DNA from: Bacteroidales bacterium
GTDB lineage: Bacteria > Bacteroidota > Bacteroidia > Bacteroidales > Azobacteroidaceae
NCBI GenBank assembly: GCA_020860885.1
Contig: JAJBTS010000290.1
Span: 1 to 5,739 of the forward strand
Direction of reading: 5' to 3'
Length of the DNA stretch: 5,739 nucleotides
The position numbers were made by a program, and so were the translations under genes. The notes beneath the pieces were generated by a model. It made no database searches, had not been told where the DNA came from, and saw nothing but the letters and a program-made list of their open reading frames with translations. Below are positions 1 to 5,738 of this stretch, piece after piece (position 1 is the first letter of the stretch; every line of letters begins with the position of its first letter).

Positions 1-527
1 CTATTGAAATTATTAAAAAATATTACAACGAAGATAGCGAGCTTTATAAGATTTTATTGACACATAGCACGGCAGTTGCCGAGAAATCTCTTGAAATATT
101 AAACATGCATCCGGAATGGAGTTTAGATAAAGATTTCATTTATGAGTCAGCTCTTTTGCATGATATAGGTATTTTTCAAACAGATGCATCCGATATTCAA
201 TGTTTTGGTAAATATCCTTATATTTGTCACGGTTATTTAGGCGCTGAACTTGTAAGGAAAGAAGGATATCCTAAGCATGCCCTTGTTTGTGAAAGGCATA
301 CGGGTTCCGGACTGACCAAAGAAGATGTGAAAAACTTTCCGGTGCCTTATAGGGATATGCTTCCCGAATCTCTGGAAGAAAAACTGATATGTTTCGCTGA
401 TAAATTTTACTCTAAGACGAAGCTTGATAAAGTTAAAACGGTAGACAAAATAAGAAAGAATCTTTCTAAGTATGGAGAAGATTCCTTAAATCGTTTTGAC
501 GCAATGGTGAAATTGTTTTTAGGCTAA
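1..527 (+). CDS. HD-domain phosphohydrolase, 5'-partial at window edge
   Basis: A putative metal-dependent phosphohydrolase of the HD superfamily; the substrate is unknown. The frame is open to the left edge (first full codon at base 3), so the TTG at 57 is an internal Leu codon and not the start. Bases 1-2 (CT) would suit a Pro, Ala, Ser or Thr codon before IEIIKKYY, so probably only a few N-terminal residues are missing; this is inference. About 174 residues are visible. The metal-site series H...HD...H...H...D is intact: His at 63-65 (THS), the His-Asp pair at 159-164 (LLHDIGI), His at 228-230 (CHGYLG), His at 297-299 (ERHTG) and Asp at 399-401 (FADKF). No signal peptide or membrane segment is seen, so it is probably cytoplasmic. 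It lies 16 bases upstream of lptD on the same strand and is probably co-transcribed with it. Single-domain HD proteins of this size are common in Bacteroidales and mostly uncharacterised, so only the superfamily is assigned. Confidence 0.85.
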   Translation, partial: IEIIKKYYNEDSELYKILLTHSTAVAEKSLEILNMHPEWSLDKDFIYESALLHDIGIFQTDASDIQCFGKYPYICHGYLGAELVRKEGYPKHALVCERHTGSGLTKEDVKNFPVPYRDMLPESLEEKLICFADKFYSKTKLDKVKTVDKIRKNLSKYGEDSLNRFDAMVKLFLG

Positions 528-543
528 TATTACCGCTCATTAA

Positions 544-3333
544 ATGACATTAAAAAAATATCATTTGCCTGGTTTTCTACTGCTAATATGTATATTAGTA
601 GGGAAAAATATATTTGCTCAGGATGATATTCAGGATCTTAATCCGCTGAATAATGTTTCATTGCTTTCACCTTCCGATTCTATTGCCGCAGCATCGGATT
701 CCATGGTGATTGTATCAGACTCTCTTTCCTTGCAAAATGATTCTATAGCTTCGGATACGGTTGCTTCTAATTCCAATGCCATCGATGCTCCGGTGAATTA
801 TGCTGCTGTAGACTCGATGGTTATGGTGATGGATGGACACAATATGGTTTACTTATATGGTAGTGCATCCGTACAATATAAAAATATGGATCTCGCAGGG
901 GAATATATAGAAGTGGATGCCGACAGCAGCATTGTATATTCTACTTACGGATTGGACTCGATAGGAAACGAATTCGGATATCCGGTTTTCACGGAAGGAG
1001 AGACTTCCTATGAGATGAGGAAGGCACGTTATAATTTCAATACAAGGAAAATGTTTATTACCGATGTAATTACCCAACAAGGGGAAGGATTCGTTACAGC
1101 GGGAGAAACAAAAAAAATGCCTAACGATGATTTGTTTATGATCGACGGACGTTATACGACCTGTAACGAACCGGATCATCCTCATTTCTACCTCCAATTG
1201 ACAAAAGCGAAAGTTCAACCCGGAAAACGGATCGTTACCGGACCGGCTTATCTGGTCGTAGAGGATGTGCCGTTGCCTATAGCAATTCCTTTCGGATTTT
1301 TCCCGTTTACGAGTGATTATTCTTCGGGTGTTCTGATGCCCCGCATCGGAGATGAGATGGCCCGCGGGTTTTCATTAACGGATGGAGGTTACTATTTTGC
1401 TTTCAACGATTATGTGGATCTGGCCTTAACCGGTGAAATTTTTACCAAAGGTTCCTGGGGGTTGGATGCCCGCTCTAATTATCGTAAAAGATATAGGTTT
1501 AACGGGAATCTTCATGCAAGTTACCGGGTGACCGTTACGGGAGAATCCACAGATGAGGACTATAGTAAACAAAAAGATTTTATGCTTCGCTGGACTCATT
1601 CCCAGGATGGTAAAGCAAATCCGTTCAGTAATTTTTCTGCAAGCGTGAATTTTTCGACCAGTTCTTACAGCAGGAATGATTTAAACAGTCTGTACTCGAA
1701 CCAATACACTCAAAATACCAAAAGCTCTACCGTTAATTACAGTTACCGGCCGCCCAACAGTCCTTTCTCTTTCAATATGAATGCTTCTGTTAATCAGGTA
1801 ACACGGGATACTACACTGAGTATAACTTTTCCTAACCTTACAATTGCTATGCGCGATATTTATCCTTTCCGCCGGAAAGAAATGGTAGGAAATCCCAGAT
1901 GGTATGAAAATATACGTATAAGTTACAACGGCGCTTTGTCCAATAGTATAACGGCCAAAGAATATGATATTCTGAAAAAGAATGTGATTAAAGATTGGAA
2001 GAACGGAATGAAACACGATATTCCAATCAGCGCTTCTTTTAATTTGTTTAAGAACATTACTCTTACAACATCGGCTAATTATACGGAACGGTGGTATACA
2101 AGTGCGATAAACAGAAGATACGACAGCCGTAATAATACTACCGTGCCTGTAGATACAACGTACGGTTTTTATCGTGTCTATGATTATTCTGTGAGCGTAG
2201 GAATGAATACCAAAATATACGGTATGTACAAGCCGTGGAATCTCTTCGGCGAATGGGCTAAAAAAACAATCATTCGTCACGTGATAACTCCTCAGGTTTC
2301 TTTTTCCGGTGCGCCTGATTTTGGCGATTCAAAATACGGGTATTGGAAAAAATTAAATTATTTAGACGACAGCGAGTTGGGAGAAACTTATTATTCTCCT
2401 TTCAGTCATCATATGTACGGTGTTCCTAGTCAGGGAAAACGGGGAGCGCTGTCGTTCAGTATAGATAATAATCTGGAGATGAAAGTTCCTATAGCAAATA
2501 CCGATTCAACCCGTAAAATAAGTCTTATCGATCAACTTCAATTAAGGTCCGGATATAATTTTCTGGCCGATTCTTTGAACTGGGAGAATATCCGGGCAAG
2601 TTTACGTATTAAATTCGGACAGGCTTATACTCTATCTCTTCAGGGAGAGTTTGATGTTTATTTGTATGATGTAGACGGAAGGCGGATCAATAAGACCCGT
2701 CTGGAAGCAGGAAAAGGATTGGGACGGTTAATTTCTACCGGAACCACTTTTTCTTATACTTTAAGCAACCAGACGATAAAAAATTTGTTTTCAAGGAACA
2801 GAGATCCTGAAACACCGGAAGAAGCTACGATTGCTGCGGAAGAAGCCATCGAACAGGAAAATGCGGTGGCGGTAGAAGATGCATTTGATACCGGACAAAG
2901 GGATTATTTGAGGCAAGCCAAAGTGGTCGATGAAAATTACGATGAAGACGGTTATTACCTGACCAATATTCCCTGGAATATTAATTTTAATTATTCGTTA
3001 GCCATTGGTTACGACAGAGGTAATTTTAATAAGGAGAAGAGAGAATATCCGTATGCGATTACCCAATCGTTAGGGATTAGCGGAAGTATTACACCTACTA
3101 AAAACTGGACGTTTAGTTTTAATACCAATTTTGATTTTGAAGTTAAGAAATTTGTAACGATGCAATGTTCCGTTGTACGGCAAATGCACTGCTGGCAAAT
3201 GTCGGCCAGTATTATTCCTATAGGACCCTATCAATCTTACAACTTTACCATAGCTGTGAGTTCTTCCCTGTTACAGGATTTGAAGTATACTCAGAGCAGC
3301 AATTACCGGGATGCAAAAAACTGGGGATATTAA
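544..3333 (+). CDS. lptD: LPS assembly outer-membrane protein LptD (OstA), Bacteroidetes type
   Basis: The outer-membrane beta-barrel that inserts lipopolysaccharide into the outer leaflet at the end of the Lpt pathway. It has 929 residues, longer than the E. coli protein, as is usual in Bacteroidetes. Residues 1-26 are a signal peptide (KK, then a hydrophobic stretch, ending NIFAQ before DD). Residues 41-80 are a Ser/Asp-rich linker. An OstA-like periplasmic domain follows at about 90-235 (VYLYGSASVQYKNMDLAGEYIEVD region). LptD hallmarks come next: VPLPIAIPFGFFPF after residue 242, then SGVLMPRIGD at 261-270, GFSLTDGGYYFAFNDYVD, and a long barrel rich in alternating strands to the C-terminus. 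Only three cysteines remain in the mature protein: C207 (TTCNEPDHPH) and the pair C875/C883 (MQC...HCW). An acidic insertion lies at about 754-782. The ATG at 544 is chosen because it directly precedes the signal peptide. The gene is 16 bases after the HD gene and 17 before ung. Family assignment is firm; the role is taken from LptD homologues. Confidence 0.93.
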   Translation: MTLKKYHLPGFLLLICILVGKNIFAQDDIQDLNPLNNVSLLSPSDSIAAASDSMVIVSDSLSLQNDSIASDTVASNSNAIDAPVNYAAVDSMVMVMDGHNMVYLYGSASVQYKNMDLAGEYIEVDADSSIVYSTYGLDSIGNEFGYPVFTEGETSYEMRKARYNFNTRKMFITDVITQQGEGFVTAGETKKMPNDDLFMIDGRYTTCNEPDHPHFYLQLTKAKVQPGKRIVTGPAYLVVEDVPLPIAIPFGFFPFTSDYSSGVLMPRIGDEMARGFSLTDGGYYFAFNDYVDLALTGEIFTKGSWGLDARSNYRKRYRFNGNLHASYRVTVTGESTDEDYSKQKDFMLRWTHSQDGKANPFSNFSASVNFSTSSYSRNDLNSLYSNQYTQNTKSSTVNYSYRPPNSPFSFNMNASVNQVTRDTTLSITFPNLTIAMRDIYPFRRKEMVGNPRWYENIRISYNGALSNSITAKEYDILKKNVIKDWKNGMKHDIPISASFNLFKNITLTTSANYTERWYTSAINRRYDSRNNTTVPVDTTYGFYRVYDYSVSVGMNTKIYGMYKPWNLFGEWAKKTIIRHVITPQVSFSGAPDFGDSKYGYWKKLNYLDDSELGETYYSPFSHHMYGVPSQGKRGALSFSIDNNLEMKVPIANTDSTRKISLIDQLQLRSGYNFLADSLNWENIRASLRIKFGQAYTLSLQGEFDVYLYDVDGRRINKTRLEAGKGLGRLISTGTTFSYTLSNQTIKNLFSRNRDPETPEEATIAAEEAIEQENAVAVEDAFDTGQRDYLRQAKVVDENYDEDGYYLTNIPWNINFNYSLAIGYDRGNFNKEKREYPYAITQSLGISGSITPTKNWTFSFNTNFDFEVKKFVTMQCSVVRQMHCWQMSASIIPIGPYQSYNFTIAVSSSLLQDLKYTQSSNYRDAKNWGY

Positions 3334-3350
3334 TTTAAAACTTTACGATT

Positions 3351-4012
3351 ATGGATGTGAAAATAGAACAGTCGTGGAAAGAACGTTTGAAAACAGAGTT
3401 CAGTAAACCTTATTTTGAAGAATTGGTACGTTTTATAAAGGAAGAATACGCTACGCAGACCATATATCCGAAAGGGAATAAGATCTTTAACGCTTTTGAT
3501 AAAACTCCTTTTGATAAAGTGAAAGTGGTTATTTTAGGACAGGATCCTTATCATGAACCCGGGCAGGCTCATGGTTTGTGTTTTTCTGTGAACGATGGAA
3601 TTCCATTGCCTCCTTCTTTACAAAACATTTACAAAGAATTGAAAGAGGATCTGGGTATTGATTCACCTTCTTCGGGTAATTTGGAACGATGGGCAGAACA
3701 AGGAGTATTGTTGTTGAATGCTACACTGACCGTACGGGCTCATCGGGCAGGTTCCCATCAACAAAGAGGGTGGGAGGAGTTTACCGATGCTGTTGTTCAT
3801 AAAATAGCAGAAGAGAAAGAACATGTGGTTTATATATTGTGGGGTTCTTACGCACAAAAAAAGGATCCTTCATTGATCCTTCTAAAAATCTGATTATTAA
3901 ATCGGCTCATCCGTCTCCTTTATCCGCTTACCGTGGATTTTTCGGAAGTAAGCCTTTCAGTAAAACAAATGAATATTTAATTCGGACGGGTCAGACTCCC
4001 ATTCATTGGTGA
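3351..4012 (+). CDS. ung: Uracil-DNA glycosylase, family 1, interrupted by a one-base frameshift
   Basis: Removes uracil from DNA to start base-excision repair; acts in the cytoplasm. In the starting frame the protein reads 171 good residues and would then end after nine unrelated residues at a TGA (3891-3893). Reading in the -1 frame from base 3863 gives the missing 49 residues, ending PIHW at TGA 4010-4012, for a total of 220, the normal length for this family. Motifs present: the water-activating loop GQDPYH at 63-68 with catalytic D65, FSV at 78-80, and LLLNATLTV at 120-128 with uracil-binding N123. The DNA-intercalation motif HPSPLSA with catalytic H187 (codon 3908-3910) lies only in the second frame, so the truncated product should be inactive. 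The break sits at an A7 run (3856-3862) where eight As would keep frame. It could be a sequencing error, a real mutation or ribosomal/transcriptional slippage. Both halves are well conserved, arguing against old decay. The start ATG is 17 bases after lptD, suggesting co-transcription. Confidence 0.9.
3856..3881 (+). other. ung frameshift site: A7 run, A AAA AAG heptamer and adjoining stem-loop
   Basis: The zero-frame codons are CAA AAA AAG, so bases 3857-3863 form A AAA AAG, in the register of a canonical -1 slippery heptamer (the type used in E. coli dnaX). A -1 slip re-reads G3863 as the first base of GGA and enters exactly the frame that encodes the rest of Ung. AAGGATC (3861-3867) can pair with GATCCTT (3875-3881) around a 7-base loop. 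That stem overlaps the heptamer with no spacer, unlike the usual 5-9 base gap in known stimulators, which weakens the programmed-frameshift reading. An A7 homopolymer is also a classic place for a one-base sequencing deletion. Confidence 0.6.
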
Positions 4013-4066
4013 CGTTCATTTGGTTGGGAATTGAAGAGTATATCCACAAAGTCAGTAATCTCATTG

Positions 4067-4144
4067 TTTTGCCCCAACCCCCTAAAGGGGGCTATTGATA
4101 CTCAGCTGTTTAAGAAGTCCCCTTCAGGGGATTTAGGGGCAAAA
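4067..4144. repeat. Inverted pair of GC-rich palindromic repeats (REP-like) between convergent genes
   Basis: Two copies of a related palindromic unit face each other. The left unit has TTTTGCCCC (4067-4075) followed by a CCCCC/GGGGG hairpin (4078-4082 with 4087-4091, loop TAAA). The right unit has a TCCCC/GGGGA hairpin (4118-4122 with 4127-4131, loop TTCA) followed by GGGGCAAAA (4136-4144). The outer 9-base arms are perfect reverse complements, so the whole block could fold as a large stem carrying two small hairpins. Units of this general form recur between genes in many Bacteroidetes genomes as far as I recall; this was not searched. Position between the ends of ung and asnA suggests a possible bidirectional transcription barrier, but neither strand has a proper T-run after a stem, so a terminator role is not established. 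Confidence 0.75.
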
Positions 4145-4182
4145 AGTTCTTATTGGACACCTCTTTAATTTTCCGTATTTTA

Positions 4183-5217
4183 TTAGAACAGGAACATTCC
4201 GTTCTTTTCCGCTTCCGCACGCATATCTTCCGGCCATATGCTTGCCTGGATTTCTCCGATATGAGCTTTTTTCAGGAATAACATACATAAACGGGATTGT
4301 CCGATGCCGCCTCCAATGCTTTGGGGAAGCTCGCCGTTTAATAAGCGTTTGTGAAAATATAATTCTTTTTTATCTTCGGCACCGGTTTCTTTCAACTGTC
4401 TTTCCAATACTTCGGGATTTACACGAATTCCCATGGAAGATATTTCAAAGGCTCTGCCTAAAACTTCGTTCCAAATTAAAATATCCCCGTTTAATCCGGG
4501 AAGACCGTTCACGTCGGTAGACCAGTCGTCGTAGTCCGGAGCACGCCCGTCGTGTTTTTCCCCGTTGCTCAGTTTGCATCCGATTCCCATAATGAATACA
4601 GCGCCTTTTTCCTGAGTTATTTTGTCTTCTCTTTCTTTAGGAGTCAGATCTGGGTACATTTGCAGAAGCTCTTCTGCGTGAATAAAATGTATTTTTTTAG
4701 GTAAGCTGGGCTTAAATTGGGGAAACATTTCGTATACCATATATTCGGTACGGATAATGGCGCTATAGATACGTTGTACGATATCTTTCAGAAATTCAAT
4801 GTTTCTGTCTGACTCGTCCATATTTAGTTCCCAATCCCATTGATCGACATACAATGAATGCAGGTTACCTAATTCTTCGTCGGCACGAATGGCATTCATA
4901 TCCGTATAGATCCCGTAACCTTTTTCAATACCATGATCGGCTAAAGTCAGACGTTTCCATTTAGCCAGCGAATGTACTATTTCCGCTTTTGCATCGTCTA
5001 ATTCTTTGATAGGAAAAGTTACCGCTCTTTCGGTTCCGTTCAGGTCGTCATTAATACCCTGTCCTTTTAATACAAATAAAGGAGCCGTAGTACGTCTGAG
5101 CCGTAGTTCGGAAGATAAGTTTTGCTGGAAAAAATCTTTAATTTTTTTTATAGCTCTCTCTGTCTCAACTTTGTTCAGAGAGGATTTATATCCTTTGGGT
5201 GTTATTAAATAACTCAT
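4183..5217 (-). CDS. asnA: Aspartate-ammonia ligase (ammonia-dependent asparagine synthetase A)
   Basis: Makes asparagine from aspartate, ammonia and ATP, releasing AMP and pyrophosphate; a cytoplasmic enzyme with a class II aminoacyl-tRNA synthetase fold. The 344-residue protein resembles E. coli AsnA along its length. Motifs in order: VHSLAKWKR (81-89), LHSLYVDQWDWE (119-130), IHFIHAEELL (176-185), GAVFIMGIG (205-213), RAPDYDDWST (225-234), GLNGDILIWN (241-250), FEISSMGIRV (257-266) and IGGGIGQSRL (301-310). All are intact and no frame damage is seen. The ATG at 5217 (MSYLITPKGY) is chosen because it matches the family N-terminus and lies just below a good promoter. An open frame continues upstream to 5352, but that would run through the promoters and into the tRNA and is rejected. 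The gene is transcribed alone from 5265-5237, converges on ung, and is divergent from tRNA-Arg. Confidence 0.96.
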   Translation of the reverse strand: MSYLITPKGYKSSLNKVETERAIKKIKDFFQQNLSSELRLRRTTAPLFVLKGQGINDDLNGTERAVTFPIKELDDAKAEIVHSLAKWKRLTLADHGIEKGYGIYTDMNAIRADEELGNLHSLYVDQWDWELNMDESDRNIEFLKDIVQRIYSAIIRTEYMVYEMFPQFKPSLPKKIHFIHAEELLQMYPDLTPKEREDKITQEKGAVFIMGIGCKLSNGEKHDGRAPDYDDWSTDVNGLPGLNGDILIWNEVLGRAFEISSMGIRVNPEVLERQLKETGAEDKKELYFHKRLLNGELPQSIGGGIGQSRLCMLFLKKAHIGEIQASIWPEDMRAEAEKNGMFLF

Positions 5218-5236
5218 AATTCTATATTTTTGCATG

Positions 5237-5267
5237 CAAAGATAGATTATTTCTTTCATAGTGGCAA
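5237..5267 (-). promoter_or_regulatory. Promoter of asnA, Bacteroides -33/-7 type
   Basis: On the minus strand TTG (5267-5265) is followed after exactly 20 bases by TATCTTTG (5244-5237), matching the Bacteroides sigma-ABfr consensus of TTTG, 19-21 bases, TAnnTTTG. Transcription would start near 5230, leaving a leader of about 10-15 bases before the asnA ATG at 5217, with no room for a riboswitch or attenuator. A perfect 8-base palindrome, TGCATGCA (5231-5238), overlaps the predicted start site; whether it is an operator is unknown. Confidence 0.8.
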
Positions 5268-5300
5268 CAAAAATAGTGTGCATTTTTCTAAATGATATTA

Positions 5301-5332
5301 TTTGTTTGTTTGTTGTTTTTAATCTATCTTTG
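5301..5332 (+). promoter_or_regulatory. Promoter of tRNA-Arg, Bacteroides -33/-7 type
   Basis: TTTG (5301-5304), a 20-base spacer, then TATCTTTG (5325-5332) fit the Bacteroides consensus exactly. The first base of the mature tRNA is at 5345, so the 5' leader is only a few bases long. The -33 element is the first unit of a short TTTG tandem repeat (5301-5312, then TTG). The -7 region AATCTATCTTTG (5321-5332) is identical to that of the asnA promoter on the other strand. Confidence 0.8.
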
Positions 5333-5344
5333 TGTGCTGAAAAG

Positions 5345-5418
5345 GGCCCCATAGTTTAGTTGAATAGAACGGCAGATTCCGGTTCTGCAGGTCACAGGTT
5401 TGAGTCCTGTTGGGGTCA
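5345..5418 (+). tRNA. tRNA-Arg (anticodon CCG)
   Basis: A complete 74-base cloverleaf. The acceptor stem GGCCCCA (5345-5351) pairs with TGGGGTC (5411-5417) with one G-U, and the discriminator is A5418. The D stem GTTT (5354-5357) pairs with GAAC (5367-5370) around the loop AGTTGAATA. The anticodon stem GCAGA (5372-5376) pairs with TCTGC (5384-5388); the loop TTCCGGT puts the anticodon CCG at 5379-5381, reading CGG. The variable loop is AGGTC. The T stem ACAGG (5394-5398) pairs with CCTGT (5406-5410) around TTTGAGT. A20 (5364), a known arginine identity base, is present. CCA is not encoded, since the sequence after the discriminator is CGCG. The D loop has A instead of G at position 19 and the T loop has T instead of C at 56; these can pair with each other. 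Confidence 0.92.
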
Positions 5419-5450
5419 CGCGTTAAAAATTAGTTAATTACACAATTTTC

Positions 5451-5493
5451 AGGAGGCTGTCTCACAATGATGAGATGGCCTCTTTTATTTTTG
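5451..5493 (+). terminator. Rho-independent terminator after tRNA-Arg
   Basis: GAGGC (5453-5457) pairs with GCCTC (5478-5482) and TCTCA (5460-5464) with TGAGA (5471-5475). Two G-U wobbles between them make one continuous stem, extended at the base by a G-U and an A-T pair (about 14 bp in all). The loop is six bases (CAATGA), and the stem is followed by TTTTATTTTT. It begins 33 bases after the tRNA, so the tRNA appears to be a single-gene transcription unit. Confidence 0.85.
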
Positions 5494-5546
5494 ATTGTAT
5501 GAATAAATATACTTTTATAATCCGGATATCTGTAATTTATATACGA

Positions 5547-5570
5547 ATGTCTATAAAATGTCTATAAAAT
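5547..5570 (+). repeat. 11-base tandem repeat, two copies
   Basis: ATGTCTATAAA occurs at 5547-5557 and again directly at 5558-5568, followed by AT as the start of a third unit. It lies in AT-rich sequence between the tRNA terminator and the GC-rich block. Short direct repeats near tRNA genes can be recombinase arm sites, but nothing else in the window supports that here. Confidence 0.7.
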
Positions 5571-5606
5571 CCTGTAGCAAAGTTTTCTTTTAGGTATGTT
5601 TTGGAC

Positions 5607-5738
5607 AATACTCTTAACTATCCGTTAATGATAAGCATTGCACCCCCTCCGTAATGCTCTTCGCTACCCTTTCGCGGTAAGTATCGCGACCTCCCCGAGA
5701 TACTTACCGCAACGGTGTGTTAATACTCTTCGCTAACC
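5607..5738 (+). repeat. Three degenerate copies of a 17-base direct repeat
   Basis: The copies are AATACTCTTAACTATCC (5607-5623), AATGCTCTTCGCTACCC (5653-5669) and AATACTCTTCGCTAACC (5722-5738). The second and third agree at 15 of 17 positions, the first and third at 14 of 17. Start-to-start spacings are 46 and 69 bases. The last copy ends one base from the window edge, so more may follow. The inverted repeat at 5674-5710 sits between the second and third copies. Confidence 0.65.
5674..5710. repeat. Perfect 12-bp inverted repeat (hairpin)
   Basis: GCGGTAAGTATC (5674-5685) is perfectly complementary to GATACTTACCGC (5699-5710) across a 13-base spacer. A competing smaller hairpin, TCGCG (5672-5676) with CGCGA (5685-5689), shares the left arm, so two exclusive folds are possible. 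No T-run follows on either strand, so it is not a typical terminator. Confidence 0.8.

Noticed and set aside
57..59. TTG at 57 as the start of the HD-domain gene
   Set aside because: The frame stays open to the window edge and the 18 codons before it (IEIIKKYYNEDSELYKIL) read as normal protein leading into the first metal-site His.
853..2280. Long minus-strand open frames opposite lptD (853-1218 and 1681-2280)
   Set aside because: They lie wholly inside a well-supported gene, have no recognisable motifs and no promoter, and read as by-products of the coding bias.
3663..3857. Minus-strand open frame opposite ung
   Set aside because: Lies inside the conserved catalytic part of Ung and shows no motif of its own.
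3351..4012. ung as an old pseudogene
   Set aside because: Both frames are otherwise intact and well conserved, including the C-terminal motif; a single one-base change in a homopolymer does not show decay.
4185..4208. Hairpin AGAAC/GTTCT plus GGAA/TTCC followed by TTTT as a terminator for ung
   Set aside because: It lies inside the last codons of asnA, over 170 bases past ung, has a bulge and tiny loop, and only four Ts; probably chance.
4242..5212. Plus-strand open frames opposite asnA (4242-4520 and 5006-5212)
   Set aside because: Antisense to conserved AsnA motifs, with no recognisable product.
5218..5352. N-terminal extension of AsnA by 45 residues to an ATG at 5352
   Set aside because: It would run antisense across both promoters and into the tRNA; the family N-terminus and the promoter both favour the ATG at 5217.
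5499..5567. 22-residue open frame starting MNKYTF
   Set aside because: Too short, in AT-rich DNA with no upstream promoter match and no recognised family; its end falls in the tandem repeat.
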